64,000 nucleotides of DNA. Source: Helicostylum pulchrum (Eukaryota > Mucoromycota > Mucoromycetes > Mucorales > Mucoraceae). The notes under the pieces are model-generated. The model searched no databases, had not been told where the DNA came from, and saw only the letters and a program-made list of their open reading frames with translations. How positions within the stretch are numbered: position 1 is the stretch's first letter; each line of letters begins with the position of its first letter. The translations under genes and the position numbers were made by a program. The DNA is taken from positions 205,255 through 269,254 of the forward strand of contig JAIXMO010000042.1 of NCBI GenBank assembly GCA_025677825.1, read 5' to 3'. Positions 1 to 10,093 of the stretch are shown here, piece after piece.

Positions 1-160
1 AAACAAAAAAAAAAAAAAATGGATAAAAGATAAGGCTATGTTATGATATCGTGGGGATTTTTTTTTCTGAGTTGAATTCGAAATAAAATAAACTCCAACC
101 TCTTTTTTTTTTTCTATCTGTATTACGGCCTTTTGTTCTCTCCCCCCACACTTTTTTTTT

Positions 161-889
161 ATGACAGCTATTGATACATCTATTCAATTTGTACCATCAG
201 TTGATGAAGAAAAATTCGAATATAAACAATTAAATGAATTAATAGATCAAGAAGAATCTATTGCTCTAGTAAATCAACTTCGTCAGTCAAAAGAGTGGGA
301 AGAAGTAATTGCTTATGAGTACCTTTCTGCCTCTGCTAGAGCTCATTCATTAACTGCTACCACACTTAGAGGCCAGGATTTAATCGCTAGACGTCCTGTA
401 AAGTTTTTTAATAAAGATAAAACTGCATGTGTCATGGCTATCCATTTTGGTAAAAATCTGTAAGTGGAAATCTTTTTTTTTTTTTTGGAACAAATTTTTT
501 TTTTTGACATCTTTCTTGGTTAGATGTGGACATGACGGTGTCATTCATGGTGGATTAGCTGCTACTATCTTGGACGAAATGTTAGCTTATGTCGTAAAGT
601 ATATACTATACTTGTATTTTATATATATATTTATTCTTATCTGTTATTTTAGACTATTCCAAGCTTGCCAAATACGTCTGGTTTTACAGCAAACTTGAAC
701 GTCAATTACCGCAGACCCATTTCCTCAGATCAGTGGGTGATCGTACACGGTGAATTAGAAAAATTAGAAGGTAGAAAGGCTTGGGGAAAAGCTTGGATCG
801 AAACAGTCGATCAAGTACCCGTTTTGCTTACTGAGGCTACCGCTTTGTATATTAGTCCTCGTACTCCTGGACCTGTAACTGATTTCTAG
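161..889 (+). CDS. HotDog-fold thioesterase (PaaI/THEM4-like)
   Basis: Three exons, 161-459, 524-593 and 653-889, join in phase with GTAAGT/AG-type introns and give 201 residues. The central HGGLAATILDE segment (around residues 106-118) is the hallmark of the PaaI/4HBT HotDog thioesterase family, where the His-Gly-Gly loop and the acidic residue on the long helix form the acyl-CoA site. It is followed by the usual strand NVNYRRPI and a final sheet ending in the C-terminus. The family hydrolyses acyl-CoA thioesters; substrate and compartment cannot be read from sequence. No clear targeting signal is seen. AATAAA-like signals follow the stop directly. Family assignment is firm, specificity unknown. 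Confidence 0.85.
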
Positions 890-1427
890 ACAATAAATAA
901 AGTTTCGAACCGGTCATTTTTTTAACCGTTCTCGGGCAAACATATAACGTAAAACTTTTAAGGAGAAAACCATTTGTTTTCTGTACAGAATTAAACATTT
1001 TTGATTTTTTCACCCTTAAATGCACGGGTTTACGCTTTTGATTGGTTGTTGTACTATTAATAGTTTAACTGCAATAGAAAAATTGGCAGCAGTAATTTGC
1101 GCGTAGAAAAAGCTCATTGAGATATCGCAGTTTACAAATCGCTCATATAGGAAATTACTGCTTATATAAGTTTTTATAAACGGATGCAGTTTGGTTTATA
1201 CCAACAACTCTTGTTCGAAAATTGTGGAGATGCCAGAGAACTGGAAACAGTCTAGCTCTAGTAGCAGGGTTGGCAGACATCTTTATTTGAATTCAGTACC
1301 TACTGAACAATTTTAAGTCGCGATCTTTATTTATTTTTTTGGTTTCATATTTTTACAGCCAGGAACGTCTAGTAACGTATACACTCTTTTCACACTTTTA
1401 TTTCATAATAAGCCATTACTACTCACC
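890..1427. other. intergenic, no gene seen
   Basis: AT-rich sequence between the thioesterase poly(A) region and the KDZ relic. It probably includes the 5' flank of the transposon, but I found no convincing terminal inverted repeat. Confidence 0.5.
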
Positions 1428-3331
1428 GTGCCCAAAGTTAATAAAAATATGTTCACTTACTTTAAGCATAAGCCCAGTAAAGAGAAAAGAAGAATTCGCC
1501 AATTGGGAGTTATCGATGAGGAAAGAACGCTCAAGGAGTATATCCGTCGTCAGAAAGAAAGAAAGGGAAAGTCGAGAAGCACTGAGGAGACCTTATCTTT
1601 TGGAAACGGTTTCACTATCGATCATGGCGAGAACAATTATGATCCCGCTCTAGAAGATTTTGATTCCAATGGAGAAAGAGCAACGACTTTCTGGGAGGAA
1701 GATCTTGACAAGTGGGTCTGCTTGTACTTGAGAGCTTTGGGACGTGGTAAGCCTAGTGCTACTTTGACCACTCCCGTTGCGATCTTGGGAAGCTGTACCT
1801 GCTTGAAAAAGTACCGCAACATGTCCTTGTACATGCTTCATGGTAACTATTTTTATTGTGTTCGATTGCGATGTTTCTTTACTAAATATTTTTTTCGCGA
1901 TTTACAGCATCAGTCAAGATGAAGATCGAGTACTGTGCTTGCACACCCTTGGTCGGCACTTTGTTCTTGATGCAGTTCATGCCAACTGGGTCTAAAATCC
2001 CCAATGCTGCGGTACATTTTGGCATGCTTGATTTCTTGCATGTTTTCAAGATGGAGGCCCAGGTGGCTAACCACGCCTTCACTGATGCAATTAATTTGCT
2101 CATGGAAAAAAAGGTAAGAAATATGCTTGTTTTACTTACAACTAGTTTGTTACTAATTTTTGTAATAAACTTTTTTAAGGACATCGAGCTCAAGAAGAAC
2201 GTTCTTAACAACGTGTACTTCCAGTACCGACATATAGTCAACCATTCAACTGGTTTGACTATGGATAATCATAACATTGAGCAGGTGCACTGTTATGCTT
2301 GTGCTGTAAGTAATCTTGTACCTTTAAATTTGTTTATTGATATAACTGACTAATCATGGCATATATCTATAGCACGCGGAAGAAAAATATATCACTCTGG
2401 ATAGTAACTTCCAGTTGAAGAGGATTGCCTTTAAAACTGACAATGAGCGTACCACTGGTATTTTTCTCCTTGCTCTGCTGAGCAAAGGCTCTGGGGCGAT
2501 GAACAGGAGGTTCAAAAGTTTGACCGCGAAGCGGAGGTAAACAAGGATGAGGATGTAAGTGTATTTCATTAGTCATTTATGCTGAAAAGTAGACTCAATA
2601 ACTATTTTTCATCGGTGCCTAGTCCAAAATATAATGGACAACAACTTCAAGGCCACCAGCAGCAACAATCGTAAGTTAAATCAGAGATATGCCGAGAATG
2701 GTGTATTCTCTATGGGTTGTGCTCGTCACGGCATTCCTGAGCGATTGTACAACATCAGTGGTGGAGAAGGGTATGTTGATTTAACATATAACTTAAGATT
2801 GTACACGCATTATAATTAACAACTCCTTAGGTTCAAGTATGCGTTCGCTTGTGTAAACCATGCTCTTGCCTCGACTCCAAATGTCAATGTCATGTATGAC
2901 ATCGTTTGCCGTTGCAAAAACAGGCTTGAGGTAAGACAATAAGATTATTCTGGAATCAGAATTACAATTAATCTTTGTGTCAAATATTAGAGCACCTTCC
3001 CACAATTGAAAGGCTCGAGTCGATATGCCGTCACTGCGTTTCACGCATACGCGCATACCGCCTCTTGCCAGGTGTTATTTCACCCTCGATATATAGATGG
3101 CTTTGGCCATACGGGTAAGTTATACGCAGTGTTTCTCAATGATATATGCTCTTTTTGTTGTTAAAAACTAATTTTCTGTGATTATCTAGATGGTGAAGGG
3201 TGTGAACGTGTTTGGAGTTTTCTGGATAAGTTTGTCTCCATGACTTGAACGATGACGGCTGGTAACAGAAAGATGGTGATCTGCGATGTTGTAAATTACT
3301 TCAAAGCAAAAAAAAAAATGGCTGTAATGCG
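1428..3331 (+). pseudogene. KDZ-type (Kyakuja-Dileera-Zisupton) transposase, decayed
   Basis: At least eight exons can be followed: 1428-1842, 1908-2113, 2180-2305, 2373-2554, 2623-2770, 2831-2930, 2991-3114 and 3190 onward. The N-terminal third has a cysteine cluster (CTC ... CAC ... FMPTGSKIP) like the CxC domains that accompany KDZ transposases. The core has GVFSMGCARHGIPERLYNI, VMYDIVCRCKN, AFHAYAHTASCQ and GFGHTDGEGCERVWSFL, which match KDZ transposases closely. It is broken: the frame shifts inside exon 4 (around 2460-2490), the exon 4/5 junction is out of phase, and a TGA at 3246-3248 interrupts a frame that continues with family-like sequence to about 3331. The C-terminal domain is absent, replaced by very AT-rich DNA. 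Confidence 0.85.
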
Positions 3332-3912
3332 TAAGTTTTTCATTTTTATCTATATATTTTTACTTTATGCTTTTTATTTTATGATTTTTTACTTTATTCT
3401 TTTATTTACTTCATGTTATAACTTTAGTTATACCTTTAATTTATATTTTATATTTTATGTTCTTATTTTTTATGTTTTTATTGCACTTTTTCCCATTATA
3501 CTTTTTTTAAAAAATAACTATCGTTAAATTTTATTTCTATGTCTTTCATTTTTATACTTTCTATTACTATATCCTAAGATATATACCATATTGTTTATTT
3601 TCAAACAATTATCAACAATTATATATCGATATGAATCATAACTTCTATATCGTAAAGCTTAATATCATAAAACATGAACTTGATATTTATGTCTTTTCTG
3701 TGACACAGGGCGAAATTAATCCGTTTATTTAATGTTCGAACTAGATTTTTTACTCATCATGTTCTTCAGTTCATAACTCTTGAGTCTTGAAACATTAGCT
3801 TAGTCATTAGATCTGTCCCAGGCCGATGCTTGTGTGGAATAACAAATTGTAAAAGAGCCTGATCTAGAATAAGAAAAGAAAAAGAAAAGCGAGTTAGTAT
3901 AGTAGCAAACAG
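3332..3912. other. AT-rich stretch, no gene seen
   Basis: Very AT-rich sequence following the truncated KDZ relic. It may hold the missing first exon of the next gene, but no start or donor could be identified with confidence. Confidence 0.4.
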
Positions 3913-4970
3913 TTATCACCCTACTTATTGGTGAAGATGCGATTGATCATTACATTTCTAGTCCGTGCGAGTGGATTGATGATCGTCATGCCGACGTTCT
4001 GTATACTCCAGTTACTTCATCAACAGACGCTTTCCCCCCTGTAATAATTGAAATACAAAATGTTGTGGACAAACTGTTCGTCCGTCGCCTTATTAAATAT
4101 TATGGGCACATCTTTGACAAATACCAGGTTGAACCAATTGCTTTAACAATATGCATCAATACAGCAAGGAGAGAAATAACTAAAAAACTCACTGAAACGC
4201 ACAAAGCACCATTCATAAAAAGATTACCAAGTGACGAATGGGCTCAAGCGCATTACTTTATTAATGAAACAACTATTGCATCTTCCCTTCAAACGCCTTT
4301 ACTACCAATGGTTGCATTAGCTTATGTATTGACTAAACAACAAGTATCCCTACTTAGTTTAGAACATAGAAACGATCCAACGGTTCAAATGTTATACAGT
4401 ATTATGAAAGAAACCCTTGACCATGAAGTCCGCAGCGAAGAAACAACTGTTAACGTATTATTAAATGTTTGTAACAATAACCGCGACCAGTTTAAACGAA
4501 TACTAGAGGTTCTAGAAAAAGATGGCGATGTAAAGCGAGCACGTTTATACGCTGGTGATGGTTTACTATACGCTCAAACATGTATTCGAAAATACTCTCA
4601 AACATCAAGCTCAACTATGCCGGAGCCGTTGGCTTTGCCACAAGAAGTGGTGGAAGGAAGTAGTAGTAGTAGTAGCAGCAGCCATCAAAATCCTCTTAGA
4701 GAAATTGAACCAGAAAAAAAAATGACAGACATGGAATGGGCAAAGAAGTTCATTGAAGAATACAAGGCTGAAAACAAAAGGATGAATTGGCAAATTTGTT
4801 TTGCTAAAGGACAAGAGGCTGGTTTTTTAAAAACTATACAAATGCTCAAGTCTAAAAAATACCTACAATGGCCTAAAGCCAAAACAATAAAAAAGTTAAT
4901 GTTAGGCCACCATACTTTTCAATTTACACGAGATGTTTGTGTCGTATTTGAGGGTAGTTCACATACATAA
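3913..4970 (+). CDS. Putative PD-(D/E)XK-like protein, copy A (5' end uncertain)
   Basis: The open frame runs from a likely splice acceptor (AG at 3911-3912) to the stop at 4970. No in-frame ATG lies upstream of the conserved part, so a first exon is missing from this model. The N-terminal block reads EWIDDRHADVLYTP, then FPPVIIEIQNVVDKLFVRR, a layout (D followed by E-I-Q on a strand, then a helix) seen in PD-(D/E)XK nucleases of the Rpn/PDDEXK transposase type. The middle is helical and unassigned. A poly-Ser linker follows, then a basic Lys-rich C-terminal block (WAKKFIEEY ... KRMNWQICFAKGQEAG). It is clearly paralogous to the gene at 7757-8828. Nuclease function is inference from motif spacing; the family as a whole is uncharacterised to my knowledge. 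Confidence 0.55.
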
Positions 4971-5030
4971 AATATATGTTCACATAAATAAATGCGTCAA
5001 TTGATATTAGTATTAGAAATAATAACAATA

Positions 5031-5330
5031 GGGTGTGGTATACAGGTGATTTTAGATATTAATAAAGAACTGGTAGAGTCAATGAAACAACGTTAGGTTC
5101 TTTATTTGGTTCAAGAAATGAATGGGGGAAAAAAGAGCCTGTTGGTTTTTTCCCAGTATATATTATACTTTCTGTGTGAGTATGAATAGTCAAGGAAAAG
5201 TTTTTCATAGAATGTTCAAGACTGTTTTTCGTGTCAACTATGGTAGTACTGAGCTGGACAATTGTAGCTCAGTATAATTAGAACTATTTGCTCGATTATA
5301 AGAGTAGTGTATAGAGTATACCACACACCA
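5031..5330. mobile_element. 300 bp MITE-like element flanked by TA
   Basis: The segment begins GGGTGTGGTATAC and ends GTATACCACACACCA, so 11 bp (5033-5043 and 5316-5326) are perfectly inverted close to the two ends. A TA dinucleotide lies immediately outside each end (5029-5030 and 5331-5332), as expected for the target duplication of Tc1/mariner-type elements. There is no coding potential. The right end lies 8 bp from a Tc1-like transposase fragment, so it may be part of that element or an insertion into it. Confidence 0.5.
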
Positions 5331-5338
5331 TAGAGTAT

Positions 5339-5751
5339 GTGGAAGTTGAGAAGGAAGAAACTAACCCGCCTTCCAAGGGCACAACCACAGCTCACTTTGT
5401 GAAATTTATGAATGAGCTTCTCGATATTATGGACATGGATGAAAGTCTAAAGGGCAGGTACCTTGTTATGGATAACTGCACTATTCATAAGTCACGTCCA
5501 ATGATGAGGAAGATTGAGAGCAGAGGATATCGAGTGATGTATCTGCCTCCTTATTCACCAGAACTGAACCTAATTGAGCAGTTTTGGGCCGCCGTAAAGG
5601 GAAAGATGAAGCGCCATAGGCTGTTAAGTGAAGAGAACTCGTCACAGAGAATTGCTGATGCATGCAGCAATGTATGCGTTAGTGATCTCCGTGGATTTTG
5701 AGGCACTCGAAGCGCCAAATCATCAATTGCTCCTATAAAACAGTATTATAA
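5339..5751 (+). pseudogene. Tc1/IS630-like (DDE) transposase, C-terminal fragment
   Basis: Residues MDNCTIH, then YLPPYSPELNLIEQFW, carry the second Asp and the catalytic Glu of a DD34E transposase; 34 residues separate them, the Tc1/IS630 spacing. The N-terminal DNA-binding domain and first catalytic Asp are missing, since the open frame starts directly at the right end of the adjacent MITE-like element. The frame stops at 5699-5701, but a one-base shift restores a family-like tail (HSKRQIINC...) that ends at 5749-5751. The fragment is inactive: truncated at the front and frameshifted at the back. Confidence 0.8.
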
Positions 5752-5797
5752 GAGTTAATTGGCTTACAACTATGCTTCTACAAAGTAAATTTGAGAA

Positions 5798-5931
5798 ATG
5801 GCTAAATAAAAATTGAAAAACGGCCAATCATATTCTAGTTAACGCCATTTATTTTTTCGATAACCGACAAATCATTTTTTTGCAATCACCATTTATTTTT
5901 GTAAAACGGACAATATTTTCCGGCCGCACTG
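5798..5931. repeat. Imperfect ~44 bp tandem repeats at a transposon right end
   Basis: Three degenerate units (about 5798-5841, 5842-5883 and 5884-5931) share the pattern CCATTTATTTTT followed by an AACGG(A/C)CAAT-like core. The last unit runs into TTTTCCGGCCGCACTG followed by TA at 5932-5933. This fits subterminal repeats plus the right terminus of the Tc1-like element whose transposase fragment precedes it. I did not find the partner left terminus in the window. Confidence 0.45.
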
Positions 5932-6067
5932 TATCTTTTTTTTAATCCCAGCGCGACGCGCTCCAAGAAAAAAAAAAAAAAAAAGCCAGCTGTGGTGCTT
6001 TTGCATGAATTCGTCCAGCCAAAAAAAAACAACCATAAGCCATTTGAAGACACTGTTATTCAATTAA

Positions 6068-6122
6068 TAGCGGTAGTAGTAGTGGTGGTAGTGGTGGTAG
6101 CGGTGGTGGTGGTGGTGGTGGT
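6068..6122. repeat. GGT/AGT trinucleotide microsatellite
   Basis: A run of GTA, GTG and GGT triplets. The surrounding 5932-6699 region otherwise shows no supported gene; short open frames through this repeat are composition artefacts. Confidence 0.8.
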
Positions 6123-6699
6123 GTTAAAAAGAGAAAGTATATTGGTTTTAGAAATAATACCTTCCTTGTATCTGCTATTTATTTATATGTTCCCATTTTA
6201 TCAAAATAAACAGTGCGCCCATTTTACGTGTGACACTAAACCCTTTTTTGTTTAATGTGCTACAGCAAAAAAAAAAGTTTATGTTTCCCATATACTAAGT
6301 TTTGTCTTATTTGTGAACAAAAATAAGTACTTTTAAGATGTATTTCAATAAAAGATTCATACCCTGATGTAGTGTTTTTTCTTTATTGCAAGATAAACAT
6401 GATAATATACATTTTTTTTTAGCATTTTTGAACACAGATAAAAAATTTTAACACAAGTTGAAAAAGAAAAAATCATCTCTCAAATGAAGTACTCCTTCAA
6501 ATCTTTCGCTCGCTCCCACTTGTATGCGCTTCTGTTTGCAGAAACTGGCAAACTTTGGCAAGAAGTGTTTATTTTTCAGAAATAAATATTACACCTACCC
6601 CCAGAGTCGTTAGACTCGATAACTGCTTGGAAAGAACTAGAGGATTTGTAAAATCACTAACTATCCCTGCCATTCATTTAATAAAAGCTGAAACAATTA

Positions 6700-7448
6700 T
6701 CAGGTTAATCAGGTATTGTCCTTCTTCAATTTTATTCTAACCGAATCCCACCTTGGATGGTTCGCATTCCCCTCATTCAGCCAGGTTGGCGAGGCTTTGT
6801 AATCATTGCATTCGTTTTTTGAGCATCAGAATCACCGACTTCGTTAGTATATTTAACTGTATTCTTCTTGGGGACACAAGATCTTCTCGCGAAACTCGTC
6901 CTTGCAAGGGAATGCACTGTCAGCAACCAGCTTGAACGGGAAAGGACAACAATTTGAAAGTAAGGTTCTGTAAAGATTAGATGCAATTTCTGCATCATGC
7001 CATGAGCCTGGACAATTAGAGCTATACAAAATATAACAAATATCTGGTCAGAATGCTTTTTTTTTAATTAACGACATACGAGAAATGATAGCAGATGCAG
7101 CCATCCAGAGTAATAACAAGTACCTGGGAAGCATATAGCACCTACTTTTCCAGCCGTTATAAAAAGCATTTTGCTCAGCAGGATCAGTGGGGGGCCTTCG
7201 ATGGGAAGGTCTATACCATCAATAAAACCAAATGCACCGATCATTACTTCTTGTTCAAAGTCATTGGTCGTATTGGTGAGTATCATTTGGTTTGGACTCC
7301 AACATTTCAGCAGGTGTCGGACAGCAGAATATTCAACGTCTATCGTCTGGTTGACTGGTAAACATTTCACGGAGAGTGTCCAAACCAAGCTGAAGGTATC
7401 TACTGATACTTGCCGGAGGTTACTCCAAAAATTAGACAACGGATCCAC
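6700..7448 (-). pseudogene. PIF/Harbinger (HARBI1/DDE_4) transposase relic
   Basis: Read on the minus strand from 7448, the first catalytic Asp block appears as IGAFGFIDGIDLPIEGPP. A frame change leads to DPAEQNAFYNGWKSRCYM, then NCPGSWHDAEIASNLYRTLL with the second acidic block, then LVADSAFPC and, in another frame, a remnant of the EWGMRTIQG type. Order and motifs match PIF/Harbinger transposases. At least two frame changes and several stops show that it is dead. The N-terminal part upstream of 7448 and the third acidic residue are not well preserved. No terminal inverted repeats were identified. Confidence 0.75.
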
Positions 7449-7756
7449 ATAAGAGCAAGGGCCAAAATCATTTTTGTGGACAAGATACTATATAAAAAGA
7501 TAATAAAAATAGACATATAAAAATAATTAATGGAATATCTTTATTGTACCATGGTTAGGCATCTATCGCATTTTCAGTCTTTGGTTCGTACCAAACCCAA
7601 TCCCAGTTGACTCCTAAACACCCCCAAATCAACACAACAAAGACACATACATTCACCATTTCACTCCCCCCCCCCCTTATACGACAATACCAACAACAGC
7701 GAATTTTTTATTAACGAAATAAAAAAAAAGCAAATCTTTTTAGCAGAGCCAAAAAG
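7449..7756. other. intergenic, no gene seen
   Basis: AT-rich spacer with a C-run near 7666-7676. No coding signal was found. Confidence 0.5.
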
Positions 7757-8828
7757 TTAATCCTTCTTCTTAGACCATATTTGATTATATGTGGTCTTTA
7801 AACTCTTTGAATTTTTATAGCTCTTATAATACCCGTGAGATTTTCCTTCCTCATAGCATAATCGCCAGTCCATACGTTTATGAGGTTTTAAATATTCAGC
7901 CTTGAATTCGGTAGCAACATCAAGATCACTTTTTTTTTCTCTCTGGTTCATCGGACAACATTTCAGCGTCTTTCGGTGGCTCTGAAGGTTCTTGTACTGA
8001 TGATTCGGGGCGTTGTGTTTTGTACTTGTCGAGACAGGCTTCAGTATACGCTTTACCGGCTTTTGCATATTCTATTGTACGTAAATAAGGAGATTCATCT
8101 TCATTGGTTGCTTCTAAAGTCCTTTTGAAATGGTACGCGATATTGCGACAAACTTCAACTACGGCATCATGGGGACGTTTTTCTCGATCAAGTACTTCTT
8201 CGGTTATGGAGTATATGAGCTTTGCTGTTTCATCGTTTCTTAGTTCCAAGTCAAGCAGAGAGAATTTTTGCTCCATGAAAACATAACCCAAGACAAGTAA
8301 AGGTTTCAGAGGTTCGTTTAAACAACCATCAATAGTGGCTGGACTCATAATAAAGTGTCGCCTAGCCCAATAGGCACTTGGTGATATCTTTACAAAGGAG
8401 CACTTATCAGCATTTTTAAAGTCTTGTGCGAGTTCATATCCTATAGCGCCCAGACAGATAGTCAAGACAATTGGTTCAATGTTGTCGAAGCTTTCGCATA
8501 AACGATTACAATACTTTTGTAAACGATGGATAAAAGGTTTATCAATGACATTTTGAACTTGTACGACGATGAGCGGTAAAGAGCTGGACAAAGACGTGAT
8601 AGGTGCAAAGGTAACATCCGGACGGTGACCGTCGATCCATTCGCCGTTATGAAGTGCATACATATCTTTAGCTTGGTCCCCTAGAAAACTTCACCACTTG
8701 TAACACAAAATTCGTTTTTTTTTTTTTTTTTTTTTTTTTTTTAGCTCAAGTAGAATATACAACTTACTAATTACTCCTGAGACGATTATGTCGATGACAC
8801 GTTTATCTTCTAAGATTGCTTGAGACAT
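7757..8828 (-). CDS. Putative PD-(D/E)XK-like protein, copy B, frameshifted in a homopolymer
   Basis: On the minus strand, exon 1 is 8828-8768 (starts MSQAILEDK). A GTAAGT...TTTTCTAG intron follows, and exon 2 opens at 8680 in the correct phase. The protein shows GEWIDGHRPDVTF, then LPLIVVQVQNVIDKPFIHR, the same block as EWIDD...IIEIQNVV in copy A; here V-Q-Q stands where copy A has I-E-I-Q, so the presumed catalytic acid is Gln. The frame closes at about 7926 just after a 9-A run (plus strand T-run 7930-7938). Moving one frame at that run restores the copy-A-like tail (FKAEYLKPHKRMDWRLCYEEG) to the stop at 7757. This is either a real inactivating slip or a sequencing error. The intron contains a poly(A)/poly(T) tract of about 30 nt. 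Confidence 0.6.
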
Positions 8829-10093
8829 GAGGTTTTTTATATATTACGTTTTTTTATAATTCCAAAAGAGTATAAATCGTTAAAAAAAAAGAGGTAAAAA
8901 ATTCGATAAGGTAAAAAAAAAGAAATAGATAAGGGTGCTACGCCCATTTTAATTCAAGGTAACACATACCATGAATTTTTATATAAATACGCCCTTTCTT
9001 TTTAATTCAAAACAGAAATGAAAGTTCTTAGTTTACTAAATATTCTACTTGGTTTTCACAAGTTTTCCCTCTATAATTCCTCTCTGATTAACTCTCATTT
9101 TTTTTATAACATCTTTTGGAGCACAACAGACCTTGGATTAATTGCTGATACTTCATTACCCTACTCTCTTTTAACTGATATCAGTCCCATTGTTATAATA
9201 CATCGCCTTGACTCGTACTTTACTAAATACTAGTCGTTGAATACCAGTTTCTACAAATAAATAAATAACCCAAGTTTTAATTCAGTTGACTACTAAACAG
9301 CCTGGTGCTCACTGCTCTTACTACTATTTATACTATCTCTTGTTTAACTACACTTATTAATAACCTCACCAAACTTTACATTTTTTACTTTAATCTGTAA
9401 CAACGGATATTATAGAAAGTTAAAAACTCTGATTTGTTAAAGGGCTTTTGCTACCGAAAATGTCTAATAAGACATCAGCTATTACTGGACGACATCGATA
9501 AGTATTGGTTTTTTTTAGCACTGCTAAAAGATGATATACCCTTGACTTGAATGATTTTATGCTCTATAAAAAAAAGGGTACTTATCATGGAATAGGCTGT
9601 TTTGATATGAACTTTCCTCGAGCCGCTTATAACTAAAAGAACCTATGTCTTGGGAGGAAGCATATATTTGGTTGTATTGTAACGTCACATGTAAATACTC
9701 ATAATACACTAAAAGTTTGATTGTCTACATTTTGGTGGTTAGATTAAATCATTTCTACTTTTTTTTTGTAAGCTCCATAGAATCTGATAGTTCCTATAAA
9801 CGATGGTTTAAATGATTCTCTCTATCTTGGCTGATAAGGAAGGTACGAACGATGGTTATGCAACAGTGTGTTCAAATACAATGTAATTTGGAAACTGTTC
9901 ATATTGCTTTTTTTTTTTGTAAGTATACAAAAAAAAAGAGCGAGAACGATATGAAACCTTTTGTTTACGAGAAGGACGATCTCCCCCCCCCCCCTTTTTT
10001 TTTTGTCTTGCTTATAAAAATCGAACCTTTCTTTTTTTTTCCACTTTCTTATCTCTCTCTCTCTCTCTCAGCCTTTTTGTTTTTTATATCAAG
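8829..10093. other. intergenic, no supported gene
   Basis: AT-rich, with C-run, T-run and CT-rich tracts near 9981-10070 just before the next start codon, typical of the promoters and leaders in this window. Short open frames here have no recognisable protein character. Confidence 0.5.

Noticed and set aside
5798..5931. CRISPR-like array
   Set aside because: Only three imperfect units with no distinct spacers, in a eukaryotic genome, ending at a transposon terminus.
8709..8742. Poly(T) as the tail of a processed retrogene on the minus strand
   Set aside because: It lies inside the intron of copy B of the PD-(D/E)XK-like gene, with consistent splice sites on both sides.
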